A DNA stretch of 64,000 bases from assembly GCA_013214705.1 (NCBI GenBank), contig JABSRZ010000003.1:589443-653442 (forward strand), written 5' to 3'. Position 1 is the stretch's first letter; each line of letters starts with the position of its first letter. The DNA is from Hyphomicrobiales bacterium. Its GTDB lineage: Bacteria > Pseudomonadota > Alphaproteobacteria > Rhizobiales > OSC116. The translations under genes were made by a program, and so were the position numbers. Positions 17,699 to 26,241 of this stretch are shown here, one piece after another. The notes beneath the pieces were generated by a model. The model did not search any database, was not told the DNA's origin, and saw only the letters and a program-made list of their open reading frames with translations.

Positions 17699-18601
17699 TT
17701 AAGCCACTTCGAAACCTTGCGCAGCCGTGTAGATTTCAAACCAAGTTTGGCGGTCGATTTTCAGTTTAAATGCATCTGACAACTTTTGAATCCGGCTTAA
17801 ATTATTTGTGCCCATTATTGGTAAAATACCGGCAGGATGCGCCATTAACCAAGCCACCGCAACCGCATCGATGCCGACCGAATGCTGTTGAGCTATTTTT
17901 GTCAATATATTTTGCACCGCGGCGAGCATTTTGGTTTCTGGGTCGAATAATGCACCACCACCCAGTGGCGACCAAGCCATGGGATGAATTTTATGTTGTT
18001 GTAAAAACGCAATGTCGCCATTAACAAAGGCGTTTCTGGCCAACACGCTCAACTCAATTTGATTGGTGACCAAATTTTCGGCCATGCTAGATTGCAATAA
18101 ATTCCAATCGTGGGGTTTAAAATTAGAAACACCGACATTCAACACTTTACCGGATTTCATCAAATCGTCTAATGCGCGGCCGGTGTCAATATGATCCATA
18201 AGCGGGTCTGGGCGGTGAATGAGCAGCAAATCAATATGGTCTGTATGCATGTCTGTCAGCGAAAGTTCGACAGAATTTTTTATATGTTGAGCCGAGCTGT
18301 CATAATATTTCACCCGCGCGTCACTATAGCGGCCAGCCGGGGCGATGATGCCACATTTGGTGATGATTTCGACCCGGTCGCGCAAATGCGGCGCGGCGGC
18401 GAAGCAAGTGCCCAAAACCGCCTCGGCTTCATAACCGCCATAAATATCGGCTTGGTCTAAGCTGGTAATGCCTTGCTCCAAACAAGCCTCAATTTTGGCC
18501 TGAACATGCTTTGGCGAGGTGTCTTTATCATCACCAATTCGCCACATGCCGTAAATAATTTGGCTCAATTCAAGCCGATCTGAAAGTTTTATACGTTGCA
18601 T
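17699..18601 (-). CDS. Aldo/keto reductase (SmoB-like candidate)
   Basis: Aldo/keto reductase (300 residues) with the catalytic tetrad Asp49, Tyr54, Lys82 and His129 (DQADIYGG, ITKCG, LLIHRPDP), and the NAD(P)-binding end WSPLGGG and PIMGTNNLSRIQKL. Its start shares one base with the monooxygenase stop (TAATG). In the sulfo-SMO pathway an AKR (SmoB) reduces the aldehyde 6-oxo-glucose formed when sulfoquinovose is desulfonated; reduction of an aldehyde released by the adjacent monooxygenase is the simplest reading here. Substrate unproven. Confidence 0.88.
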   Translation of the reverse strand: MQRIKLSDRLELSQIIYGMWRIGDDKDTSPKHVQAKIEACLEQGITSLDQADIYGGYEAEAVLGTCFAAAPHLRDRVEIITKCGIIAPAGRYSDARVKYYDSSAQHIKNSVELSLTDMHTDHIDLLLIHRPDPLMDHIDTGRALDDLMKSGKVLNVGVSNFKPHDWNLLQSSMAENLVTNQIELSVLARNAFVNGDIAFLQQHKIHPMAWSPLGGGALFDPETKMLAAVQNILTKIAQQHSVGIDAVAVAWLMAHPAGILPIMGTNNLSRIQKLSDAFKLKIDRQTWFEIYTAAQGFEVA

Positions 18602-19758
18602 TATTTGCGCACTCCATTGCCCAGTGGCGTGGCGGGCGTGCTGGCTGGCCGCCGGCCATGTAATTCTGGTAATGAGCAGGTTTCTAACTGAGGTAATACC
18701 CGTTTGCCGAATGATTCACACTCATCTAAATGTGGGTAGCCCGAAAATATGAACGCCCGGATGCCCATTTTTTTATATTCTTCAATTTCCGATAATACTT
18801 GGTCGGTCGAGCCAACCAATGCCGCGCCGCAGCCAGAACGCGCCCGGCCAACGCCGGTCCATAAATGTGGTTCGATATAACCTTCTAAATCGGCCAATTC
18901 TCGGTTTTTTGCTTGATGAGACACACCTAGTGATGATGAATCTAAAGCCCGTTCGCGTATGATGCGGCCTTGTTCATCGTCTAATTTTGATACCAATTCT
19001 CGGGCATATTCTTTGGCTTCGGCTTCTGTGTCGCGCACAATCACGTGCATACGCAGGCCATAATCTAACAATCTATTATATTTTTCGGCCTGTTTATGCA
19101 CGGCTTTCATGCGCTCGGCTAATTCTTGCTTTTTTTCCGGCCACATTAAATAAACATCACAATGTTCGCCGCATAAATCTAGCGCGGCAGGTGAATAGCC
19201 ACCAAAATACATAAGTGGCCCGCCATTTTGCTGATATGGTTTTACCGGGTCGGTGGTTAAACCACTGAAATTATAAATCTCGCCTTGAAAATTAATTTCG
19301 TCTTGAGTCCAAGCTTGTTTTAAAATTTCGACCACTTCACGCGAGCGTTGATAACGATATATACTCTCTTCTTTTTGCCCGGGAAAATCTGAAGAAATGA
19401 TGTTGATGGTCAGGCGACCCTTCATCATATGATCTAATGTGGCAATTGTGCGCGCCAACATAATGGGTTGCACTTCGCCGCAGCGCACCGCAGCCAACAT
19501 ATTAATATTTTCGGTCAAAGGTGCATTGCCGGCAACAAAGGTCAGCGTGTCCTGCCCGACTTGGTACGATGAGGGGCAAAGAATGTTGCGAAAGCCCAAT
19601 TTATCGGCGGTTTGAACTATTTTGCTTGTGCTTTCCCAAGATGAACGCAAATCGCCTTCTGGCACACCCAAATGGCGATAATCATCTGAACATAAGGGCG
19701 CAAACCATGCAACTTCAACTGCATTTGTGTCCGCTGATTTCACTGGAACTATAGACAT
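18601..19758 (-). CDS. FMNH2-dependent sulfonate monooxygenase, SsuD/SmoC-like
   Basis: LLM-class flavin monooxygenase (385 residues) aligning along its length with alkanesulfonate monooxygenase SsuD. Active-site residues appear at a constant offset of ten from E. coli SsuD: Trp206, Arg236 and His238 (LRMH), Arg307 (GRARSGCGAALVG), Tyr341 and His343 (SGYPHLDE). I see no clear equivalent of SsuD Cys54, and the His11 region reads PLCSDD. The family cleaves the C-S bond of sulfonates to aldehyde plus sulfite. First gene of the six-gene minus-strand operon; GGTGAGG precedes the ATG. The exact sulfonate is inferred. Confidence 0.88.
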   Translation of the reverse strand: MSIVPVKSADTNAVEVAWFAPLCSDDYRHLGVPEGDLRSSWESTSKIVQTADKLGFRNILCPSSYQVGQDTLTFVAGNAPLTENINMLAAVRCGEVQPIMLARTIATLDHMMKGRLTINIISSDFPGQKEESIYRYQRSREVVEILKQAWTQDEINFQGEIYNFSGLTTDPVKPYQQNGGPLMYFGGYSPAALDLCGEHCDVYLMWPEKKQELAERMKAVHKQAEKYNRLLDYGLRMHVIVRDTEAEAKEYARELVSKLDDEQGRIIRERALDSSSLGVSHQAKNRELADLEGYIEPHLWTGVGRARSGCGAALVGSTDQVLSEIEEYKKMGIRAFIFSGYPHLDECESFGKRVLPQLETCSLPELHGRRPASTPATPLGNGVRK

Positions 19759-19801
19759 ATAACCTCACCCCATTTAACATTGGTAAAAATAAATCATCTG
19801 A

Positions 19802-19852
19802 TTTGACGCAAATCAAATAGCTAAAAAACCGCCAAATTTGATGCAAATCAAT
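19802..19852. promoter_or_regulatory. Two dyad operators between divergent sulfonate-island operons
   Basis: Two near-identical palindromes, TTTGACGCAAATCAAA at 19802-19817 and TTTGATGCAAATCAA at 19837-19851, each a TTGAY-GCAA-ATCAA dyad, with starts 35 bases apart. They lie between the monooxygenase and the GntR gene, where a GntR dimer would control both directions. Further TGTATCAAT direct repeats occur at 19870-19890. Confidence 0.65.
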
Positions 19853-19913
19853 AAATCACTTGTGCATCACTGTATCAATGGTGTATCAATTTATCAACCC
19901 CAATCGGAAAAAT

Positions 19914-20654
19914 ATGCCAGAAACTTTCAAAACATCATCAAATCGGTTATCGCGCCATGTGGAAATAAGTGAAATGCTGGCGCGCGAGATTCAGGCCGGA
20001 ATATTATTGGATGGCAGCCGCCTTGCACCAGAACGTCAAATGGCCGAAAAACTGGGCGTAGCGGTCGGTACACTGCGCAAAGCCTTGTTAGATTTGACCG
20101 AAAAAGGCTTGCTCGAACGGGTGCATGGTTCGGGCAATTATGTGCGCAGCCGTGGCACCACCAAAGAAGCTCAAGCCAATACAATTTATAGTTTTTTTAG
20201 GTTGGAACTAATTGCTGGTGGTGGCTTACCAACCGCCGAAGTGGTGTCTGTGGATAAGTTAGTAAAACCAGATGATATTGGCGACATCGGTCCGGATGAT
20301 TTTGGCCATCGGATAAGACGGCTAAGGCGATTGAACGGCATTGACGCCGCGCTCGAAGAAATTTGGATAGACGGCAACAAGCGTGAAATAATTCGCAAAG
20401 AGGAATTATCGGACTCTTTATATCTTTTTTACAAAGAAGAGCTTGGTCATTGGATTACCAACGCCCACGACAATGTGAGCATTTTGCAGACACCGGAGTG
20501 GAAGCCCGATGATTTTGGCAGCAAAAACAGCGACAACTCGCAGGTTTGGGGCTATATTGAACGGTTTAGTTTCGATCAAAATAACCAATGTGTGGAATTT
20601 TCTAAAACTTGGTTTGACCCTCAGACCACGCGATTTGTCGCCCGCTGGAAATAA
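19914..20654 (+). CDS. GntR-family regulator of the sulfonate island
   Basis: 246 residues from the ATG at 19914 (an upstream TTG frame is less likely). N-terminal GntR winged HTH: LAREIQAGILLDGSRLAPER, then QMAEKLGVAVGTLRKALLDL and GLLERVHGSGNYV, at about 15-85. The C-terminal part is a UTRA-type ligand-binding domain (RRLRRLNGIDAALEEIWID). Lies divergent from the monooxygenase operon, next to two dyad operators. Probably a repressor released by the imported sulfonate or a breakdown product. Confidence 0.88.
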   Translation: MPETFKTSSNRLSRHVEISEMLAREIQAGILLDGSRLAPERQMAEKLGVAVGTLRKALLDLTEKGLLERVHGSGNYVRSRGTTKEAQANTIYSFFRLELIAGGGLPTAEVVSVDKLVKPDDIGDIGPDDFGHRIRRLRRLNGIDAALEEIWIDGNKREIIRKEELSDSLYLFYKEELGHWITNAHDNVSILQTPEWKPDDFGSKNSDNSQVWGYIERFSFDQNNQCVEFSKTWFDPQTTRFVARWK

Positions 20655-20702
20655 CATTGGATGTAACATTAAAAATAACAAACTAACGAAAAGGCTAGTT
20701 TT

Positions 20703-21794
20703 TTGAAAAAATTACAATATGGATTCATTGGCTGCGGCATGATGGGCCGTGAACATATCCAAAATATTAAATTGCTTAAAAATACCGCCATCGTTGGCAT
20801 TGTTGAACCTGATGAACATATGCGCGCTGAAGCTATGAAGCTTTTGCCAGGCGTACAGTTTTACTCAACTATTGCGGAATTGCTGGCCATAAAAACGCTA
20901 GATTGTTTGGTCATTGTTAGCCCTAACCATATGCATGTGGAACAATTGCAAGAGATTGCCACCACCCGCCCATTGCCAATTTTGGTGGAGAAACCACTGG
21001 CCACCAGCCCAGAGCAAATTGAGCTTATCGAAAATTTAATAGAAACTTATCCTGAGCCAATATGGGTGGCGATGGAATACCGATATATGCCGGTGGTGGC
21101 CAAATTAATCGAGCAAGCCGAAGAGGTGACAGGCGGCATCGACATGCTTTCAATTCGCGAACATCGGTTTCCATTTTTAGAAAAAGTCAATGACTGGAAC
21201 CGGTTTAACCAGAATTCTGGCGGCACATTTGTCGAAAAATGCTGTCACTTTTTTGATTTAATGCGACTGATTATAAAATCAGAACCGGTGAGCATTATGG
21301 CATCCTGCGGCCAAGCTCATAACCATTTAGATGAAGTTTATGACGGCCGAGTGCCGGATATATTAGACCATGGCTATGTGATTGTGAATTTTGAATCTGG
21401 CGCACGGGCGATGCTCGAGTTATGCATGTTTGCCGAAGGCTCACGCTATCAAGAAGAAATTTCGATTGTCGGGGCGAAGGGCAAAATTGAATGTTTCGTG
21501 CCTGGCCCTGGGCGGTTTTGGCCAGAACATTTGGGCGCAGCGCCGGTGGCGCAAGTTATTTTATCACCTCGCAAACCGCAAGGGCCGCAAGTGTTGGAAA
21601 TAGCAGTGGACCCACAATTGCTCGATGCGGGCGATCATAACGGCTCGACATTCTACCAACATCAGAAGTTTCAGCAGGTGGTATTGGGCAACCAAGCGCC
21701 AGAAGTTAGCCTTAATGATGGCCTAATGGCCGTGCGCATGGGGTTGGCGGCTCAAAAATCTTCGGCAACTGGCGAAACTGTCAAAATCAATTGA
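20703..21794 (+). CDS. Gfo/Idh/MocA-family oxidoreductase of the sulfonate island
   Basis: NAD(P)-dependent sugar-type dehydrogenase (363 residues). Rossmann motif GFIGCGMMG at residues 7-15 and the family EKP motif (LVEKPLATSP) are present, with an acidic/His-rich substrate region SGGTFVEKCCHFFDL. The start is a TTG at 20703 because no ATG precedes the Rossmann motif; AAAAGG lies upstream. It follows the GntR gene after 48 bases. Likely acts on a sugar-like or polyol intermediate after desulfonation, consistent with a sulfosugar substrate. Confidence 0.88.
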   Translation: MKKLQYGFIGCGMMGREHIQNIKLLKNTAIVGIVEPDEHMRAEAMKLLPGVQFYSTIAELLAIKTLDCLVIVSPNHMHVEQLQEIATTRPLPILVEKPLATSPEQIELIENLIETYPEPIWVAMEYRYMPVVAKLIEQAEEVTGGIDMLSIREHRFPFLEKVNDWNRFNQNSGGTFVEKCCHFFDLMRLIIKSEPVSIMASCGQAHNHLDEVYDGRVPDILDHGYVIVNFESGARAMLELCMFAEGSRYQEEISIVGAKGKIECFVPGPGRFWPEHLGAAPVAQVILSPRKPQGPQVLEIAVDPQLLDAGDHNGSTFYQHQKFQQVVLGNQAPEVSLNDGLMAVRMGLAAQKSSATGETVKIN

Positions 21795-21861
21795 TTAACC
21801 TATTTTACTTTATTAACTTATTTCACTTAATATCGCTCATTAATTTTATAGAAAAATACTT

Positions 21862-22884
21862 ATGTCATTTGCACAACAAAAAATTGCCGAAACCAAAGAA
21901 AATGTCAAGAAACTATTTCCGGGCTTGCTGGTGGCGGTTTTGGTGGCAATCACCGCGCAATTTATTGCCGACCATTATGGCGCGCCGGCCATGCTAATGG
22001 CTTTGTTATTGGGCATTGCTTTGCATTTTTTATCTGAAGAAGGCCCAACCGTAGAAGGTGTGCAATTTGCCGGATCTTCACTTTTGCGCATCGGCGTTTG
22101 TTTATTGGGCGCACGAATTAATGTCGAATTAATCTCGATGTTGGGTTTTAACTTTGTCATGTTGATCATTGCCGGGGTTGTCATCACCATATTATTCGGC
22201 TGGTTGATCGGCTTATTATTTGGCGCTGATTGGCGATTTGCAGTTTTAACCGCGGGGTCAGTTGCCATTTGCGGGGCATCAGCGGCCATCGCAATCTCTG
22301 CGGTTTTGCCCAAAACCAAGGGCTCAGAACGCAATTTAATTTTTACAATTTTAAGCGTAACAGTGTTGAGCACCATTGCCATGATCGGTTATCCAATACT
22401 AACAAGATTTATTGGATTGGATGAAATTACAACCGGTGTATTTATTGGTGGCACCATACATGATGTGGCACAGGTGGTTGGCGCAGGCTTTTCAATTTCT
22501 GAAGAAACCGGCGAATTTGCCACCGTTAGCAAGTTGATCAGGGTGTCGATGTTGGCGCCTATAGTGCTGATTCTATCGATAATTGTACGGTTAAAAACTG
22601 GTTCAGACCAAAGCCACGGCAAAAAGGCCCCTCTGATTCCGTTATTTGTATTGGGGTTTTTGGCATTGGCGGCCATCAATTCTATGGGCTTGTTAAGCCA
22701 TGAGGTTGTCGAATTCATCAACTCGATTTCTCGCTGGGCTTTGTTGGTGGCTATTGCAGCAATTGGCATGAAAACATCACTCAAACGTGTGATGGACGTT
22801 GGCAGTTCGGCGATTATTCTCATCGTTACCGAGACAGTTTTTCTAGCCATATTCATTCTAATCGGGATTGGATATTTAAGTTAA
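21862..22884 (+). CDS. YeiH-family putative sulfate/sulfite exporter
   Basis: 340-residue polytopic membrane protein of the YeiH/UPF0324 family (putative sulfate exporter). Characteristic segments: SLLRIGVCLLGARI, GSVAICGASAAIAISAVLP, GVFIGGTIHDVAQVVGAGFS and ALLVAIAAIGMKTSLKR. About ten hydrophobic segments. In a cluster that would release sulfite inside the cell, an exporter for sulfite or sulfate is expected, which supports the desulfonation reading. AT-rich 67-base gap after the dehydrogenase gene; ATG start. Confidence 0.9.
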   Translation: MSFAQQKIAETKENVKKLFPGLLVAVLVAITAQFIADHYGAPAMLMALLLGIALHFLSEEGPTVEGVQFAGSSLLRIGVCLLGARINVELISMLGFNFVMLIIAGVVITILFGWLIGLLFGADWRFAVLTAGSVAICGASAAIAISAVLPKTKGSERNLIFTILSVTVLSTIAMIGYPILTRFIGLDEITTGVFIGGTIHDVAQVVGAGFSISEETGEFATVSKLIRVSMLAPIVLILSIIVRLKTGSDQSHGKKAPLIPLFVLGFLALAAINSMGLLSHEVVEFINSISRWALLVAIAAIGMKTSLKRVMDVGSSAIILIVTETVFLAIFILIGIGYLS

Positions 22885-23017
22885 TTATCGTCAAATATTC
22901 ACACAATAGCCGGCAAAGCATCTGAAAATGGACGCATTAGCAATTATTTAAAGACTAGATTGTAGACTGGCACAAAAACAGATGACTACTTAATAATTTT
23001 TTGAAAATACCTGCCAA

Positions 23018-24298
23018 ATGCATCCATTAGTCACCAAAACAAAAATAATGTCTGGAAGGACTGCCCCGGCCGGCAACAAATTGGTAAACAACAACCTGCA
23101 AGAGTGCCACATTAATGATGGTGGAACCCAGGTTTTGTTGAAATTTAGCAATAATTTAGCTGAAGTTCAGGCCTGTTGGCAGTCATTTGAAACCACATCC
23201 TGGCATTCCTCTTTTCAAACCTTTAATTGGGTACAAGCATGGCTAGATGTAGAAACTAAAAACCGTAATTTGCAACCGTTAATTATACGCGCTTATCAGG
23301 CTGATAAGTTGGTATTCATCATGCCATTGGTTATTGAACAAAAACACGGGTTTAAGCAAATGAGCTGGATGGCAAATGAGCTAAACGATTATAATATGCC
23401 ACTGGCATTGGCAGAGTTTATAACCAGTGCTTCGCCACAACTAATGAAAAAAATTTGGCAGAACATTGGCTTAAACCAAGCAGATGTTGATTTGTATAGC
23501 GTCTCAAGACAACCACAATATTGGAAAAAACTTAGAAACCCGTTCATTATTGAACCTTCATTTCAAAGTTCGTGCTCAACTCATTTGATGAGTTTAAGAA
23601 AAAACTGGGCTGAATTATATGATGAGATGCGCGGTAAAAAAACTCAAAAACGCCTAAAACAAAAACTAAATAAATTAAAAAATATTGGTCAAGTTAGTTT
23701 TAGAAGCCCGAAAAAACAAATTGAGAAACAGGAATTGTTAGAGGTTATTTACGCGTGGAAAATAGACCAATTGGCTCAAAAAGGTGATAGAAAACCAGCG
23801 GTATTTACCTCATTGCACACAATTCTTGAAACATTAGTGAGCCAAAAAAATAGCAAATTTGTTAGACTTTTAGGGCTATATCTGGATGGCAAACCGATAG
23901 CCGGAATGGTGGTATTTATTGACAATAAAAACTTTAGTTTTTTTAACACTGCCTATAAACCTGATTTTGTGCCCAATTGTTCTGTCGGTAAAATATTATT
24001 GGTCAAAAGTATGGAATTGGCCGCCAGAGGCGGGTTTGAAAATTTTGATTTTATGGCTGGTGATGAAGTTTACAAGTCAGAATGGGCCAATCAATCGATT
24101 GTGCTGGAAGACAATTTCTTTGGCTTAAGCGCTAAAGGAAAATTATACGCCCATTATAAATATTTAAAACTAAACCTTAAAAAGAAGCTTAAAAACAACC
24201 AATCGGCCATGGTTTTTTTACGCAGATTTAATATTATTCGACGTAAAGTAAATGATATTTTAGGGAATATTGGTCAAGATAAAAAAATTAGAAAGTAA
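23018..24298 (+). CDS. BioF2/CelD-like GNAT acyltransferase
   Basis: 426 residues with an Acetyltransf_6 (BioF2/CelD) domain: SWHSSFQTFNWVQAWLDV near the N-terminus, then a basic stretch (KTQKRLKQKLNKLKNI) and the core GLYLDGKPIAGMVVF, SVGKILLVKSMELAARGGFE, FDFMAGDEVYKSEWA. Such proteins occur in exopolysaccharide and envelope loci and transfer acyl or aminoacyl groups. No membrane segment. The start may instead be the ATG at 23048. First gene of a five-gene plus-strand cluster. Confidence 0.8.
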   Translation: MHPLVTKTKIMSGRTAPAGNKLVNNNLQECHINDGGTQVLLKFSNNLAEVQACWQSFETTSWHSSFQTFNWVQAWLDVETKNRNLQPLIIRAYQADKLVFIMPLVIEQKHGFKQMSWMANELNDYNMPLALAEFITSASPQLMKKIWQNIGLNQADVDLYSVSRQPQYWKKLRNPFIIEPSFQSSCSTHLMSLRKNWAELYDEMRGKKTQKRLKQKLNKLKNIGQVSFRSPKKQIEKQELLEVIYAWKIDQLAQKGDRKPAVFTSLHTILETLVSQKNSKFVRLLGLYLDGKPIAGMVVFIDNKNFSFFNTAYKPDFVPNCSVGKILLVKSMELAARGGFENFDFMAGDEVYKSEWANQSIVLEDNFFGLSAKGKLYAHYKYLKLNLKKKLKNNQSAMVFLRRFNIIRRKVNDILGNIGQDKKIRK

Positions 24299-24332
24299 CG
24301 ATTTTACTAAATTCTAATAGATTGGATGAATC

Positions 24333-25007
24333 GTGGATTTTTACAAACTAATGGCCGAGGCTAATAAATCTAATTTCTCTCGTAAAACGAATATATTGAT
24401 TAGATCGTTAACATTTATTTTGCCAGCCATATTTCTTGTCATTATACTCAACCAACCTTATGTAGATTCAAAATGGATGTTTTGGGACGCGTTAACCGCG
24501 GCAGAAAGATCCGACGATTGTTGCCACACTTATTTTGGGTTTGTATCAAACCTAGGCATAATGCTTTGGAGTGGCACGGCCGCTATAATGCTGGTATCGG
24601 CGTGGATTTTTTACAGAATTGGTAAAAAAGACCTGTTCCGTTTTGCCGCTTCGGCCGGTGTTTTGACTGGAATATTAGCGTTTGATGATACCTTTATGGT
24701 TCATGAATTGGTTTTTCCTTCGCTTGGAGTTCCCCAAAATTTAGTCCTCGCGACATATGTCTTATTGGCCATAATTTACGTTGTTACAAGTTGGCGCATT
24801 GTCCTTAGAGCCGATTTTTGGATTTTATTTGTGGGCGGTCTAGCACTGGCTATTTCGCTTTTTGTCGATATTTATTTCCATAGTTTAATACCTTCTTTGA
24901 TTTATCTGGAAGATAGTGCAAAATTTTTCGGCATCGTATGTTGGGCATCTTTTCACATTACGACCCTATATTCCTTGCTATTAATTGAATTGAAAAGCAA
25001 TGAATAA
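24333..25007 (+). CDS. Integral membrane protein, unknown function
   Basis: 224 residues with about six hydrophobic helices (near 25-41, 70-94, 100-118, 128-150, 158-178, 195-215). I do not recognise the family. Conserved-looking polar residues inside the membrane part (CCHTYFG, AFDDTFMVHE) suggest a functional core rather than a simple anchor. GTG start at 24333 after GGATGA. Overlaps the ATP-grasp gene by 8 bases, so the two are translationally coupled. Confidence 0.65.
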   Translation: MDFYKLMAEANKSNFSRKTNILIRSLTFILPAIFLVIILNQPYVDSKWMFWDALTAAERSDDCCHTYFGFVSNLGIMLWSGTAAIMLVSAWIFYRIGKKDLFRFAASAGVLTGILAFDDTFMVHELVFPSLGVPQNLVLATYVLLAIIYVVTSWRIVLRADFWILFVGGLALAISLFVDIYFHSLIPSLIYLEDSAKFFGIVCWASFHITTLYSLLLIELKSNE

Positions 25008-26211
25008 TAACCCAGTTAAGCAAACCATATTATTATTAGGAAATTACCGACCAACCTTAACGTTGGCTCGAAATTTTTCGAAACTGGGCTATTACATAAT
25101 TTCTGGTTTGGAAGGTTGTGATGGTGGCGCCGAACACTCGAATGCCGTGAATGAAATTTGGGATCATCCGTCTATTGCCGTCGATCAAGACGGTTTTATT
25201 GCGGCTTTTAATGAATATGTTAAACAAAAAAATGTTAATCTGGTGTTTCCAGTGTCCGAGGAATTTGTAAGATTTTTTGGAGAAAATAGTCAAATAGACT
25301 TAAACACAGCCAAACTGGTTGGTGTAGATTTTGACCTCGTCAATAAATGTCTTGATAAAATAAGTATGATGACATTAGCCAAGGAGTGCCAAATACCGAT
25401 TTTGCCATTTGCACGGGTAATAGATCATCCGGAACTCATAAAAGTCGCCCGCCAAATCGGCTATCCTTTGGTTATTAGACCTGAAAAATCAACCATTAGA
25501 CTTGGCAATAAAAAGGCATTATTCTTAAAAAATGAAGACCAGTTATTAGAACAAATTAAAATTTGGCCTAAAGGCCAGTCGGCTTTAATATTGCAACAAG
25601 AAGCCAAAGGCAAGCGCCATAACATTTATTTTGCTGCCAAAGATGGTGAATTTTTTCGCTATCTACATTCCGTTATTTTAAAGACAGATGCAATAGACGG
25701 TTCTGGATTGGCTGTAGAAGGTGTCACGATTGACCCCATGGAAAATTTAGCCAAATATTCAACAAGTTTAGTTAAAGCCCTAAATTATACTGGCATTGGG
25801 TTAATACAATTTTTGGTAGATGAGGCGACTGGCAAGATTAATTTTTTAGAAATTAACTCTAGAATTGTCGGCAGCCATGCCGTCCCAGAATATGCAGGCC
25901 TTGAATTAGGTACATTCCAGTTAGATCTAGCTTTAGAAAATCAAATTGATAACCATAATTTTGTGGGCAAAGCTGGTATTAAATATGTTTGGGCGATTGG
26001 CGACATACAGGCCACTAAAATTGCTTGGCTTAACAAAACAATCTCAACACGCCACGCCCTGAAAATGGTTTTCAAGGCCTTTATAGCCTCATGCAGGTCA
26101 GAATTGGATATGGTGTTTTCTATCAAAGATCCAAAACCCGGGCTGATGGCGCTGAAAAATCAATTTCCGAACCTGCGCAAATTGCCCAAGACTTTAAAGG
26201 CACGTCGCTGA
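25000..26211 (+). CDS. ATP-grasp ligase of a surface/envelope cluster
   Basis: 403 residues with a carbamoyl-phosphate-synthase-like ATP-grasp domain: N-terminal pre-ATP-grasp (TILLLGNYRPTLTLARNFSK), lysine in IGYPLVIRPEKSTIRLG, and the metal-binding end INFLEINSRIVGSH with Glu and Asn. These enzymes ligate a carboxylate, often of an amino acid, to an amine through acyl phosphate. Its partners here are two acyl/aminoacyl transferases and a flippase, so it may activate or ligate an amino-acid decoration for a lipid-linked molecule (inference). Confidence 0.83.
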   Translation: MNNNPVKQTILLLGNYRPTLTLARNFSKLGYYIISGLEGCDGGAEHSNAVNEIWDHPSIAVDQDGFIAAFNEYVKQKNVNLVFPVSEEFVRFFGENSQIDLNTAKLVGVDFDLVNKCLDKISMMTLAKECQIPILPFARVIDHPELIKVARQIGYPLVIRPEKSTIRLGNKKALFLKNEDQLLEQIKIWPKGQSALILQQEAKGKRHNIYFAAKDGEFFRYLHSVILKTDAIDGSGLAVEGVTIDPMENLAKYSTSLVKALNYTGIGLIQFLVDEATGKINFLEINSRIVGSHAVPEYAGLELGTFQLDLALENQIDNHNFVGKAGIKYVWAIGDIQATKIAWLNKTISTRHALKMVFKAFIASCRSELDMVFSIKDPKPGLMALKNQFPNLRKLPKTLKARR

Positions 26212-26241
26212 AACAACCCCTGTTTATTGAGTGTTTAACAA

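Noticed and set aside
22389-22856. Minus-strand open frame of 155 codons opposite the YeiH gene
   Set aside because: Antisense of membrane-protein codons; no supporting motif.
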